Shown here in pieces: positions 55,250-64,000 of a stretch of 64,000 nt of DNA. Source of the DNA: Pseudarthrobacter psychrotolerans (GTDB lineage Bacteria > Actinomycetota > Actinomycetes > Actinomycetales > Micrococcaceae); NCBI RefSeq assembly GCF_009911795.1, contig NZ_CP047898.1, positions 868,001-932,000 on the forward strand, read 5' to 3'. A program made the position numbers and the translations under genes. Each line of letters opens with the position of its first letter. Within the stretch, counting starts at the first letter, position 1. A model generated the notes under the pieces. The model had not been told where the DNA came from. It saw only the letters and a list, made by a program, of their open reading frames with translations, and ran no database searches.

Positions 55250-55645
55250 ATGGTACATAGTGCGTCAGCGTTCCGTGGCACCCGGGTGGGTGTCACAGAA
55301 GGAGCCGGTCCGAAGAACCAGTCAGAAGCTGCCTCAGGCGAAAGAGTGCCCCGCATCCGGGTTTCTTTTTGGTGCGCCAAGGGTCATGAGACCCAGCTGG
55401 TCTTCCTGCGGCTGCCGGACGACCAGATTCCCTCCATCTGGGACTGCCGGCGCTGCGGGGCTCAGGCATCACGGGACGGCAAGGACGCCGACCTGCCCGA
55501 TCCGCTGGACGAAGGCTTCAAGAGCCATCTGGAATACGTTAAAGAACGGCGCTCCGACCAGGACGCCGAAGCTGTCCTGGCCGGAGCGCTGGAAAAACTA
55601 CGCGCCGGTGGCGTCCTTCCGGACGAGCTGCTGCGGGACACGTGA
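55250..55645 (+). CDS. rbpA: RNA polymerase-binding protein RbpA
   Basis: This 131-residue actinobacterial transcription factor binds the principal sigma factor and helps open promoters. The zinc-type core reads SFWCAKGHE then WDCRRCGAQASRDGK, followed by a basic linker and the sigma-interacting tail PLDEGFKSHLEYVKERRS. Its ATG follows a CAGGAGACCCG site. Its 3' end overlaps the convergent pgl gene by 48 bases, so the last residues share DNA with the pgl tail. Confidence 0.94.
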   Translation: MVHSASAFRGTRVGVTEGAGPKNQSEAASGERVPRIRVSFWCAKGHETQLVFLRLPDDQIPSIWDCRRCGAQASRDGKDADLPDPLDEGFKSHLEYVKERRSDQDAEAVLAGALEKLRAGGVLPDELLRDT

Positions 55646-56416
55646 GGCTGCGTTTTCATCGATAAGCCACAGGGTGCGGGATGTTCCCCGCGGGCCTGCC
55701 GCCGGAACCTGCACCGGGTTGGCGCCCGCCAGCGCCAGGCCAACCGCGCCGGCCTTGTCCTCGCCAGCTACCACCATCCAGACCTCAGCCGCAGTGTTGA
55801 TGGCGGGAAGTGTGAGTGAGATGCGCTGTGGCGGCGGCTTGGGGGAGTTCCGGACGCCAACTACTGTCAGCTCCTTCTCCCGGATTCCGCCCTGCTCGGG
55901 GAAGAGCGAGGCTACGTGGGCGTCCGGGCCAACACCCAGCAGCACTACGTCCAGCCGCGGCAGTTCCCCCGGTTCGTCCGGACGGTCGTCGGACATGTCA
56001 GCGGCGTGTTCGGCCCGGGCTGCTTCCCGGAGCCTGCGAGCATAGTCCTCGGCGGCTTCCTCGGGCGTGTCGAAGTCATCCGTGGAGGCTGGCTCGTTGA
56101 TCCTGGCAGGATCAACCGGAATGCTCGACAGGAGGGCATCAAACGCCTGCCTGGTGTTCCGGTCGGGATCGTCGGCGGCAACAAAGCGCTCGTCACCCCA
56201 CCAAAAATTCACCCTGGACCAGTCGACGGCGGGCGCCGCCGGAGAATCCGCAACGGCCTTCAGCGTTCCGATGCCTACTGTGCCGCCGGTCAGCACCACT
56301 GTGGCCTCACCGTGCTTGTCCTGCACATCCACCAGCTTGGTGATCAGTCGGGCCGCGATGGCGGCCATCAGGACGGACGAATCAGGGTGGATGCTAACTC
56401 TTGGCTCAACGCTCAC
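55598..56416 (-). CDS. pgl: 6-phosphogluconolactonase
   Basis: This 272-residue enzyme hydrolyses 6-phosphogluconolactone in the oxidative pentose phosphate pathway. The core motifs VVLTGGTVGIGTL, NFWWGDERFV (with DER) and LGVGPDAHVASLFPE are of the NagB/Pgl family. It starts 11 bases inside the end of opcA, closing the minus-strand pentose phosphate operon. Its tail overlaps rbpA. Confidence 0.94.
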   Translation of the reverse strand: MSVEPRVSIHPDSSVLMAAIAARLITKLVDVQDKHGEATVVLTGGTVGIGTLKAVADSPAAPAVDWSRVNFWWGDERFVAADDPDRNTRQAFDALLSSIPVDPARINEPASTDDFDTPEEAAEDYARRLREAARAEHAADMSDDRPDEPGELPRLDVVLLGVGPDAHVASLFPEQGGIREKELTVVGVRNSPKPPPQRISLTLPAINTAAEVWMVVAGEDKAGAVGLALAGANPVQVPAAGPRGTSRTLWLIDENAASRVPQQLVRKDATGA

Positions 56417-57347
56417 TGGGTCGGACGCTCCTTAGATTGGTACGTGGCAGTCCAATAGTAATCACTTCGCCGAAGACTTCGTCGGGGTCGAGGCGGCGGA
56501 GTTCTTCGGCGAGGCAGTCTTTGAGGCTGCGGCGTGGCAGGGAGATGCGTTGGGCGGGTTGTCCGGGCTGGGTGAGTTCGGCGACGGAGAGTCCCGGGCG
56601 GAAGAGCTGCACGTCGCCGGTGTGGCGGGTGAGGCGGACGCGGCGGATGCCGGTCCCGGCGGGGTCCGCGACGATGGTCACGGGCGCGTCCAGGGCCAGG
56701 GTCAGCCACGCCGCGAGCAGGATCGTGGAGGGGGAATCGGAGGCGCCTTCGACGGCGACGGCGGTCACGGGCGAGGAGTCGACCTGGTCCAGGACCGCGG
56801 CGAGCTGGATCCGCCAGTTCGTCAGGCGGGTCCAGGCGAGGTCGGTGTCCCCGGCCTTGTACGTGGCCCGGATGTTCTCCAGTGCTGCCTGCGGGTCGGT
56901 TTCGTTGGCGGAGTCGGTGATCCGGCGGTGCGCGATCCGGCCCACGGAGGTTTCGCAGGCGTTCTCCGGTGCCCCGTGCGGCCACCACGCCACGATCGGG
57001 GCGTCCGGGAGCAGCAGGGCCGCGACCAGGGACTCGCTTTCGTGCGCGAGCTCGCCGTAGCCGCGGAGCACGATGACCTCGGACGCGCCGGCGTCACCGC
57101 CGACCCGGATCTGCGCGTCGAGCCGGTTCGGGGCCTGGGCTCCGGCGTCGGCGAGGACGATGATCCGGCAGGGGTGTTCGCGGCTGGCCTCGTTCGCGGC
57201 CTCGATCGCTTCTTCCTCGAGCCCGGACCGGGTCACGACCACCAGGGTCAGGACCCGGCCCAGCGCGATCACCCCGCCCTGCTCACGCAGGGACATGATC
57301 TTCTTGGAGACCTTCGAGGTGGTGGTGTCCGGCAAATCTACAATCAT
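56406..57347 (-). CDS. opcA: Glucose-6-phosphate dehydrogenase assembly protein OpcA
   Basis: This 313-residue protein begins MIVDLPDTTTSKVSKK and carries the OpcA blocks GVIALGRVLTLVVVT and LLPDAPIVAWWPHGAP. OpcA is needed for full G6PDH activity in actinobacteria and cyanobacteria. The ATG overlaps the zwf stop by four bases, so the two are coupled. The end overlaps pgl by 11 bases. Confidence 0.94.
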   Translation of the reverse strand: MIVDLPDTTTSKVSKKIMSLREQGGVIALGRVLTLVVVTRSGLEEEAIEAANEASREHPCRIIVLADAGAQAPNRLDAQIRVGGDAGASEVIVLRGYGELAHESESLVAALLLPDAPIVAWWPHGAPENACETSVGRIAHRRITDSANETDPQAALENIRATYKAGDTDLAWTRLTNWRIQLAAVLDQVDSSPVTAVAVEGASDSPSTILLAAWLTLALDAPVTIVADPAGTGIRRVRLTRHTGDVQLFRPGLSVAELTQPGQPAQRISLPRRSLKDCLAEELRRLDPDEVFGEVITIGLPRTNLRSVRPSER

Positions 57348-58915
57348 GGCCTTCTCCAGGTTCGTCCGTCACGGGCCAGCAGCTCATCCGCCGAGGCAGG
57401 GCCCCAGGATCCCGGGGCGTAGGGCTCGGGCTGCTCTGTGAGCCCTGCCCAGTAGTCTTCAAAGGGGTCCAGGATCTTCCAGGACAGCTCCACTTCCGCG
57501 TGCCGCGGGAACAGCGGCGGCTCCCCGAGGAGCACATCGAGGATCAGCCGCTCATACGCTTCCGGGCTGGACTCGGTAAAGGAATGCCCGTAGCCGAAGT
57601 CCATGGTCACGTCCCGGACTTCCATCTGCGTGCCCGGGACCTTGGACCCGAACCGGATCGTCGCGCCCTCATCGGGCTGGACCCGGATCACCACGGCGTT
57701 CTGGCCGAAGTCATCCTCGCCGTGGTCACGGAAGAGCAGGTTCGGGGCGCGTTTGAACACCACCGCGATCTCCGTCACCCGCCTACCCAACCGCTTGCCC
57801 GCACGCAGGTAGAACGGCACACCGGCCCACCGCCGGGTATGGATATCCACCCGGATCGCGGCGAACGTCTCGGTCTTCGAATCGGCCGGGATACCCTCTT
57901 CCTCCAGGTAGCCCTGGACCTGTTCCCCGCCCTGCCAGCCGCCGGCGAACTGGCCGCGCGCCGAATGGGTCGACAAATCCTCAGGCAGCTTCACCGCGGC
58001 CAGGACCTTTTCCTTCTCCGCCCGCAGATCGTCCGCGTTGAAGGAAATAGGCTCCTCCATCGCCGTCAACGCCAGCAGCTGCAGCAGGTGGTTCTGGATC
58101 ACGTCCCGGGCCGCGCCCACCCCGTCGTAATACCCGGCCCGGCCACCGGTGCCGATATCCTCGGCCATCGTGATCTGGACATGGTCCACATAATTCGCGT
58201 TCCACAACGGCTCGAACAACTGGTTCGCGAACCGCAACGCCAGGATGTTCTGCACCGTTTCCTTGCCCAGGTAATGATCGATCCGGAACACCGCATCCGG
58301 CGGGAACACCGACTCCACAATGTCGTTGAGCTGCCGGGCGGAGTCCAGGTCATGCCCGAAGGGCTTCTCGATCACCACCCGCCGCCACTTCTCGCCCTCG
58401 GCCTGCGCGAGGCCGTGCTTGGAGAGCTGCCGGCAGACCTGCTCAAACGCCTTCGGCGGGATCGAAAGGTAGAACGCGTGATTCCCCCGCGTACCGCGGA
58501 CCTCATCAAGCCCCGCGATCGTGTCCCCCAACCGCTCAAACGAATCATCGTCGTCGAACTCGCCCCGGACAAAACGGATACCCTCCGCGAGCTGGTTCCA
58601 CACCGCCTCATCAAACGGCGTCCGCGAATACGCTTTCACCGAAGCCTTCACCTCCGCCGCGAACTCCGCATCACTCCACGGACGGCGGCCGAACCCCACC
58701 AACGCGAAACTCGGCGGCAACAACCCCCGGTTCGCGAGGTCATACACGGCCGGCATCAGCTTCTTACGCGCAAGATCCCCGGTCACCCCGAACAGGACCA
58801 ACGAGGACGGACCCGCAATCCGGTTCAGACGACGGTCACGCGGATCCCGCAACGGGTTGCGGCCGGACCTTCCGGAACGTGTCGCGGAATTCCTGCCGTT
58901 TTCAGTTTCTGGCAT
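57344..58915 (-). CDS. zwf: Glucose-6-phosphate 1-dehydrogenase
   Basis: This 523-residue enzyme makes NADPH from glucose 6-phosphate. The nucleotide site is LVLFGVTGDLARKKL (GxxGDLA) at about residues 38-52. Substrate-binding RIDHYLGKE lies at about 218-226, with the active-site His and Lys. EKPFGHDL is also present. It forms one transcription unit with pgi upstream (15-base gap) and opcA downstream. Confidence 0.96.
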   Translation of the reverse strand: MPETENGRNSATRSGRSGRNPLRDPRDRRLNRIAGPSSLVLFGVTGDLARKKLMPAVYDLANRGLLPPSFALVGFGRRPWSDAEFAAEVKASVKAYSRTPFDEAVWNQLAEGIRFVRGEFDDDDSFERLGDTIAGLDEVRGTRGNHAFYLSIPPKAFEQVCRQLSKHGLAQAEGEKWRRVVIEKPFGHDLDSARQLNDIVESVFPPDAVFRIDHYLGKETVQNILALRFANQLFEPLWNANYVDHVQITMAEDIGTGGRAGYYDGVGAARDVIQNHLLQLLALTAMEEPISFNADDLRAEKEKVLAAVKLPEDLSTHSARGQFAGGWQGGEQVQGYLEEEGIPADSKTETFAAIRVDIHTRRWAGVPFYLRAGKRLGRRVTEIAVVFKRAPNLLFRDHGEDDFGQNAVVIRVQPDEGATIRFGSKVPGTQMEVRDVTMDFGYGHSFTESSPEAYERLILDVLLGEPPLFPRHAEVELSWKILDPFEDYWAGLTEQPEPYAPGSWGPASADELLARDGRTWRRP

Positions 58916-58930
58916 GTTTGCTGTTGAGCC

Positions 58931-60565
58931 TTAGTTTTCGGTGACGGAAGCTGACCGGGCGGCAAGTGCTGCGATGATCTCCTGCAGCTGTGCAACTCCG
59001 GCGGAGCGGTCGGTCAGGTGCAGCCGCAGGACGGGGCGGCCATGGCCGGCCAGAACCTGGGCATCGCCCGCGGCCTGTGCGGAAATCAGTTCCCCGAACG
59101 TGAACGGCCGGTCCGGGATGGCCAGGTCTTCCGCAGGCGCGGCCGTGACCTGGAGAAAGACTCCGATCGCGGGTCCGCCCTTGTGGAACTGCCCGGTGGA
59201 GTGCAGGAACCGCGGGCCCCAGCCGAACGTGACGGGACGTCCGCTGACGCCGGCAAGTTCGTCACGGATGCCTTCCAGTTCCGCGAAGGCCAGCCGGTCA
59301 AAGTAGGCCTGGACACTGAGGTAGCTGTCCTCGTTGAGCGTTCCGAGGAGGGCGCCGACGGCTTCCTCCGCAGTCGCTGCGTCGCCCAGCCAGTCCCCGC
59401 CACGGACCTCGATCGCGCCGTCAACAAAGGCGGCAGGGGTCGGTTCGGGCTGCGCGTCCAGCAGGCCGCGGGCGGCAACCTTGGCTGCCTCCACGTCCGG
59501 CTGGTCAAACGGGTTGATGCCCAACAGGCGCCCGGCCACAACGGTGGCGAACTCCCACACCATCATCTGGGTGGCCAGGCCACCGGCGATGGCTACCTCG
59601 TTCTCACCGAGTTCGACGTCGGCATCCGCGGCTATCAGCCGCACCACCAGGACGTCCGCTGCACCGGAGGTGACCTCCGGCGACGTGGGCCCGGCCACCA
59701 CCGGCAGGACGCCGGTGCCGAGCTTGCCGGTGGATTCGGCGATGAGCTGTTCGGCCCAGTCCGCGAAACCCACAATGCCGGAGCCGTCCTCGGCGATGAC
59801 AATCTTGTTGCGCAGCGGATTGGTTCCGCCCAGGGCCGCTCCGAGGGCCAGCCCGATGTTCTCGGCGGCGTCCTCGTTCAGGATCTCGGCGGCTTCCTCA
59901 GCCTCATCCAGGAAAGCCTGGATGTCCACACCGGCCAGGCCACACGGGACCAGCCCGAATGCGGTGAGGGCTGAGTAGCGGCCGCCCACGTTCGGATCGG
60001 CATTGAAGACAGCACGGTAGCCGGCCTCACGCGAGGCTTTATCGAGCGGGGAACCGGGATCGGTGACGATGATGATCCGGCTTTTCGCATCGATGCCGGC
60101 CACGGTGAAGGCGTGCTCGAAGATCCGGCGCTGGGAGTCGGTCTCCAGGGTTGAACCGGACTTGGACGAAACCACAATCGCGGTTTCGGCCAGCCGGTCT
60201 GCGAGGGCAGCACGGACCTGGTCGGGGTCGGTGCTGTCCAGCACAGTCAGCTCGACGCCAGCGGTGCCGGCGATGACCTCGGGAGCCAGCGAAGATCCGC
60301 CCATGCCGCAAAGCACAATGCGGGTCACGCCGTCAGCCTTGAGGGCATCACGGAGTTCGAGGATGCCGGCCACGAGGGCCTGTGAGACGGTGGCCGCCTC
60401 AACCCAACCGAGGCGGACAGCGGACTCGGCCTCGGCGTCGGGACCCCACAGGGTGTGGTCCTTGGCAAAGATCCGGGTGGCAATACGGTCCGCGACGAGG
60501 GCGGGCAGGTGCTGCTCGAGTGCCTGCTGCGCGGCACCGGTGGCGTCGTAGCTGAGAGTGCTCAT
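58931..60565 (-). CDS. pgi: Glucose-6-phosphate isomerase
   Basis: This 544-residue protein has two SIS-type sugar-isomerase folds, with LCGMGGSSLAPEVIAGTAG (core GMGGSSLAPEV) and VSSKSGSTLETDSQ near residues 85-140. This is the actinobacterial pgi form in pentose phosphate operons. It interconverts glucose 6-phosphate and fructose 6-phosphate. It starts six bases after the tal stop. Confidence 0.93.
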   Translation of the reverse strand: MSTLSYDATGAAQQALEQHLPALVADRIATRIFAKDHTLWGPDAEAESAVRLGWVEAATVSQALVAGILELRDALKADGVTRIVLCGMGGSSLAPEVIAGTAGVELTVLDSTDPDQVRAALADRLAETAIVVSSKSGSTLETDSQRRIFEHAFTVAGIDAKSRIIIVTDPGSPLDKASREAGYRAVFNADPNVGGRYSALTAFGLVPCGLAGVDIQAFLDEAEEAAEILNEDAAENIGLALGAALGGTNPLRNKIVIAEDGSGIVGFADWAEQLIAESTGKLGTGVLPVVAGPTSPEVTSGAADVLVVRLIAADADVELGENEVAIAGGLATQMMVWEFATVVAGRLLGINPFDQPDVEAAKVAARGLLDAQPEPTPAAFVDGAIEVRGGDWLGDAATAEEAVGALLGTLNEDSYLSVQAYFDRLAFAELEGIRDELAGVSGRPVTFGWGPRFLHSTGQFHKGGPAIGVFLQVTAAPAEDLAIPDRPFTFGELISAQAAGDAQVLAGHGRPVLRLHLTDRSAGVAQLQEIIAALAARSASVTEN

Positions 60566-60571
60566 AGTGGG

Positions 60572-61687
60572 TTAGGAAGCCTTCCGTGCAGCGGCAAGGG
60601 CGCCTTCGACGTCGGCCAGCAGTTCCTTCCAGCTGGCCACGAACTTGTCCAGGCCTTCGGATTCCAGGAGGGCGACGACCTCGTTGTAGGAGACGCCGAG
60701 CGCCTCCAGTGCATCCAGCGTGGCGTTGGCCTCGGCGTAGGTGCCGGTGATGGTGTCACCGGTGACGACGCCGTGGTCGAAGGTGGCGTCGAGGGTCTTC
60801 TCCGGCATGGTGTTTACGACGCCGGGCGCTGCCAGTTCGGTGACGTACAGGGTGTCGGGGTAGGCCGGGTCCTTGACGCCGGTGGAGGCCCACAGCGGAC
60901 GCTGGGGGAGCGCGCCGGCTGCAGCCAGCAGTGCCCAGCGCTCGGTGGAGAAGAGCTCCTCGTAGACCTGGTAGGCCAGGCGTGCGTTGGCCACGCCGGC
61001 CTTGCCCTTGAGGGCCTTGGCCTCGTCGGTGCCGATGGCGTCAAGGCGCTTGTCGATTTCGGAGTCCACGCGGGAAACGAAGAACGAGGCCACCGAGTGG
61101 ATCCTGGACAGGTCGTGGCCGTTGTCCTTGGCCTGCTCCAGCCCGGACTGGAAAGCGTTGATGACGGCGCGGTAGCGCTCGAGCGAGAAGATCAGGGTCA
61201 CGTTGACGCTGATGCCCTCGGCCAGGGTAGCGGTGATCGCTTCGAGGCCTTCAAGGGTTGCCGGGATCTTGATGTGGACGTTGTCCTTGCTGACCTTCTT
61301 GTACAGGTGCTTGGCTTCGGCAATGGTGCCGGCGGTGTCCCAGGCGAGGCGCGGGTCAACTTCGATGGACACGCGGCCGTCAACACCGTTGGTGGCTGCT
61401 GCCACCGGTGCGAAGAGGTCGCAGGCGTCAGCGACGTCGGTGGTGGTGATTTCGAAGATGGTCTCTTCGACGCTGGCGCCGGCTGCTGCCTGGGCCGCGA
61501 TGGTGGCGTCGTAATCCGTGCCGGCCGTGATGGCGGCGTGGAAGATGGACGGGTTGGTGGTCACACCAACAACGTTCTTCTCTTCGATCAGCTTGCGCAG
61601 CGTGCCGGTCTCAAGGCGGCTGCGGGAAAGGTCATCGAGCCAGATGGATACTCCGGCGTCGGAGAGCTGCTGTGTAGGGGTTGTCAT
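60572..61687 (-). CDS. tal: Transaldolase
   Basis: This 371-residue enzyme of the TalB/actinobacterial subfamily forms a Schiff base with Lys in [16 protein letters not shown]. The N-terminal signature is [10 protein letters not shown] and the active-site motif [12 protein letters not shown]. It transfers a dihydroxyacetone unit between sugar phosphates. It lies 23 bases after tkt, with AGGAGATAT ahead of the ATG. Confidence 0.96.
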   Translation of the reverse strand: MTTPTQQLSDAGVSIWLDDLSRSRLETGTLRKLIEEKNVVGVTTNPSIFHAAITAGTDYDATIAAQAAAGASVEETIFEITTTDVADACDLFAPVAAATNGVDGRVSIEVDPRLAWDTAGTIAEAKHLYKKVSKDNVHIKIPATLEGLEAITATLAEGISVNVTLIFSLERYRAVINAFQSGLEQAKDNGHDLSRIHSVASFFVSRVDSEIDKRLDAIGTDEAKALKGKAGVANARLAYQVYEELFSTERWALLAAAGALPQRPLWASTGVKDPAYPDTLYVTELAAPGVVNTMPEKTLDATFDHGVVTGDTITGTYAEANATLDALEALGVSYNEVVALLESEGLDKFVASWKELLADVEGALAAARKAS

Positions 61688-61710
61688 GGTGATATCTCCT
61701 AAAATCTGGT

Positions 61711-63837
61711 TCAGGCCTGAAGGCCAGCGAGGGAGTCTTTGGCAGCGGCGGCGACAGCCTCCGCGGTGATGCCGAACTCCTGGAAAAGGCGCTTGTAGTC
61801 GGCGGAAGCGCCGTAGTGCTCGAGCGAGATGGAACGTCCGGCGTCGCCGACGAATTCCCTCCAGCCCAGGGCAAGACCGGCCTCGACGGAGACGCGGGCC
61901 TTGACGGCAGCGGGGAGCACGGACTCGCGGTAAGCGGCGTCCTGCTTGTTGAACCACTCGACGCAGGGCATGGAGACAACGCGGGCAGCGATGCCTTCAG
62001 CCTGGAGGGCTTCGCGGGCCTGGACGGCCAGCTGGACCTCGGAGCCGGTGCCGATCAGGATCACGTCGGCCGGCACGGTGGCGCCGTCCTTGGATGCTTC
62101 AGCCAGAACGTAGCCGCCCTTGGCGACGCCGGAAACTGAACCGAACGTATCGCCGTCGGCTTCGTTTTCTCCACGGGCGTAGGTGGGGATGTTCTGGCGG
62201 GTCAGCACAATGCCGGCCGGGTTTTCGTGGTTCTCCAGCATGGTCTTCCATGCCACGGCGACCTCGTTGGCGTCGCCGGGGCGGACCACGTCAAGGCCCA
62301 CGATGGCGCGCAGGGTAGCGAGCTGTTCCACCGGCTGGTGGGTGGGGCCGTCCTCGCCGAGTCCGATGGAGTCGTGCGTCCAGACATACAAGGACGGAAC
62401 ACCCATCAGGGCGCCGAGCCGGATGGCCGGCCGCTGGTAGTCGCTGAAGATCAGGAACGTGCCGGAGAATGCGCGGGTCCGGCCGTGCAGCGAGATGCCG
62501 TTCACGATCGAGGCCGCGGCGTGTTCACGGATGCCGAAGTGCAGGACCCGGCCGTAGGGGTTGCCGGACCAGGTATCGGTCTGCTTGGAGGCGGGCACAA
62601 ACGACGGCGAGCCTTCGATGGTGGTGTTGTTGGACTCGGCGAGGTCGGCGGAGCCGCCCCAGAGTTCCGGCATGACCGGTCCGAGTGCGTTCAGGACCTT
62701 ACCGGAGGCCGCGCGGGTGGAGACGTCCTTGCCGGCCGGGAAGACCGGAAGTGCGGCGTCCAGGCCTTCGGGCAGTTCGCGGGCCTCGATGCGCTGCAGG
62801 AGTGCTGCGCCTTCGGGGTTGGCGGCCTGCCAGGCGTTGAAGGACTCTTCCCATTCCTTCTTGGCAGCGGCACCGCGGTCCACTACCGAGCGGGCGTGGG
62901 CGAGGACTTCCTGGTCAACGTCGAAGGACTTGGCCGGATCGAAGCCCAGGACCTCCTTGAGGCCTGCCACTTCCTCGGCACCGAGTGCGGAACCGTGGAT
63001 CTTGCCGGTGTTCTGCTTCTTGGGTGCCGGGTAGCCGATGATGGTGCGCAGCGAAATGATGGAGGGCTTGGACGTCTCGGCCTTGGCGGCGAGCAGTGCG
63101 GAGTAAAGTTCCTGCACGTCCTCTTTGTATTCGCCGGTCTTGGTCCAGTCGACGCGCTGGGTGTGCCAGCCGTAGGCCTCGTAGCGCTTGAGGACATCCT
63201 CGGTGAAGGAGATGTCGGTGTCGTCCTCGATGGAGATGTGGTTCTCATCGTAGACAACTACAAGGTTGCCCAGTTCCTGGTGCCCGGCCAGCGAGGAAGC
63301 CTCGGACGTGACGCCTTCCTGGAGGTCGCCATCGGAGGCGATGACCCAGATGGTGTGGTCGAAGGGGCTTTCGCCGGCCGGAGCATCGGCGTCGAACAGG
63401 CCGCGCATGCGGCGCTGGGAGTAAGCGAACCCGACCGACGAAGCCAGGCCCTGGCCCAGCGGCCCGGTGGTGATCTCCACACCGGCAGTGTGCTTGTACT
63501 CCGGGTGGCCCGGCGTCAGGGAATCCCAGGTGCGGAGCGCCTCAAGGTCCTTCAGTTCCAGGCCGTAGCCGGACAGGAACAGCTGGATGTAAAGGGTCAG
63601 CGACGTGTGGCCGGGGGACAGGATGAAACGGTCCCGTCCCAGCCAGTCCGGGTTGCGCGGGTCGTGGCGCATCAGCTTCTGGAAGAGAAGGTATGCGGCG
63701 GGCGCCAGGCTCATGGCCGTGCCGGGGTGGCCGTTACCGACCTTTTCCACGGCGTCCGCAGCCAGAACGCGGACGGTGTCCACCGCGCGCTGGTCCAAGC
63801 TGGTCCATGACAGTTCTTGCTCTTCCAAATGTGGCAC
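61711..63837 (-). CDS. tkt: Transketolase
   Basis: This 708-residue thiamine-diphosphate enzyme moves two-carbon units in the pentose phosphate pathway. [11 protein letters not shown] near residue 34, the ThDP site [18 protein letters not shown] (core GDLQEGV) and the Mg/ThDP pocket to NHISIED are present, and [18 protein letters not shown] sequence lies in the second domain. I take GTG 63837 ([14 protein letters not shown]) as start; an ATG at 63897 would add 20 residues unlike the family. This gene heads the tkt-tal-pgi-zwf-opcA-pgl operon. Confidence 0.95.
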   Translation of the reverse strand: MPHLEEQELSWTSLDQRAVDTVRVLAADAVEKVGNGHPGTAMSLAPAAYLLFQKLMRHDPRNPDWLGRDRFILSPGHTSLTLYIQLFLSGYGLELKDLEALRTWDSLTPGHPEYKHTAGVEITTGPLGQGLASSVGFAYSQRRMRGLFDADAPAGESPFDHTIWVIASDGDLQEGVTSEASSLAGHQELGNLVVVYDENHISIEDDTDISFTEDVLKRYEAYGWHTQRVDWTKTGEYKEDVQELYSALLAAKAETSKPSIISLRTIIGYPAPKKQNTGKIHGSALGAEEVAGLKEVLGFDPAKSFDVDQEVLAHARSVVDRGAAAKKEWEESFNAWQAANPEGAALLQRIEARELPEGLDAALPVFPAGKDVSTRAASGKVLNALGPVMPELWGGSADLAESNNTTIEGSPSFVPASKQTDTWSGNPYGRVLHFGIREHAAASIVNGISLHGRTRAFSGTFLIFSDYQRPAIRLGALMGVPSLYVWTHDSIGLGEDGPTHQPVEQLATLRAIVGLDVVRPGDANEVAVAWKTMLENHENPAGIVLTRQNIPTYARGENEADGDTFGSVSGVAKGGYVLAEASKDGATVPADVILIGTGSEVQLAVQAREALQAEGIAARVVSMPCVEWFNKQDAAYRESVLPAAVKARVSVEAGLALGWREFVGDAGRSISLEHYGASADYKRLFQEFGITAEAVAAAAKDSLAGLQA

Positions 63838-63972
63838 GAAAACCGGGCCCCTCTCTGTGCTGATGGTGGGCGGTACACGGGATCCGTTCCGGGGCACGCT
63901 ATGGTGCCCGCTGCGGTATGTACCAGCCGTTCACCATCGAAACGTTGATCTATCATTCAGCAGGGCTGTGGG

Positions 63973-63980
63973 AACGCGTT
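63973..63980. promoter_or_regulatory. AACGCGTT palindrome upstream of tkt
   Basis: An 8-base CG-centred palindrome lies within TGGGAACGCGTTTTCCA, about 136 bases before tkt. LacI-family operators have this core, but one site at the window edge is weak evidence. Confidence 0.25.
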
Positions 63981-64000
63981 TTCCAACGCTTTTTCTGCCG

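Noticed and set aside
62227..63810. 527-residue plus-strand frame opposite tkt
   Set aside because: It is antisense to a highly conserved enzyme, with low-complexity composition typical of GC-rich shadows.

Overview
The window is a GC-rich actinobacterial chromosome segment, most like Arthrobacter/Pseudarthrobacter (Micrococcaceae). The signs are RbpA, WhiA, OpcA, a CoaE-GrpB fusion, a DUF3516 helicase, an Eis-type acetyltransferase, mycothiol-type maleylpyruvate isomerase, and many GTG or leaderless starts. The genus is inferred from gene content. Coding density is very high, and no stretch over 300 bases lacks a gene. I saw no tRNA, rRNA, insertion sequence, prophage or CRISPR array.

Layout. 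1-5.2 kb: the end of a ZIP metal transporter, then an APC-type permease divergent from a short KdpD-like kinase and a KdpE-like regulator. 5.3-12.1 kb: a VOC protein and a complete 3-hydroxybenzoate/gentisate island. It holds the minus-strand operon gentisate dioxygenase, fumarylpyruvate hydrolase and mycothiol-dependent isomerase, an IclR regulator, and a divergent MFS importer plus 3-hydroxybenzoate 6-hydroxylase. Two matching ATTCTG-N5-CAGAAT operators tie it together. 12.2-15.4 kb: a HAD protein, a PiT phosphate transporter behind a PHO-box-like repeat, a small membrane protein, a RibD-like reductase and a thioesterase. 15.4-27.7 kb: polA, a GyrI-like protein, eis-like, a polysaccharide deacetylase lipoprotein, rpsA, a GNAT gene, yigZ, coaE-grpB and uvrB. 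27.7-41.2 kb: terC behind a yybP-ykoY manganese riboswitch, an MFS exporter, a peptidase-like hydrolase, a GNAT gene, a class III CoA-transferase, the DUF3516 helicase, a methyltransferase, and a heterodimeric ABC exporter with its GntR regulator. 41.3-50.7 kb: uvrA with an SOS box, a HAD phosphatase, an acyltransferase, and uvrC-rapZ-yvcK-whiA. 50.8-55.6 kb: sodA, then gap-pgk-tpiA-secG and rbpA. 55.6-63.8 kb, minus strand: tkt-tal-pgi-zwf-opcA-pgl, the pentose phosphate operon, facing the glycolytic operon.

Two things stand out. First, six genes (permease, kdpD-like, coaE, uvrB, CoA-transferase, uvrC) are each broken by one missing base in a short G or C run. All six are restored by adding one G/C. 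Since coaE is essential in bacteria, this looks like a systematic sequencing or consensus error rather than gene decay. Second, many genes look leaderless, with a TANNNT -10 box ending 6-7 bases before the start codon. This includes every excision-repair gene here (polA, uvrA, uvrB, uvrC) and the divergent yigZ/coaE pair, whose -10 boxes share two bases.

Most of the window is conserved housekeeping sequence. The nearest thing to an undescribed system is the permease with the USP-DUF4118 kinase and KdpE regulator, possibly a potassium-responsive uptake unit.
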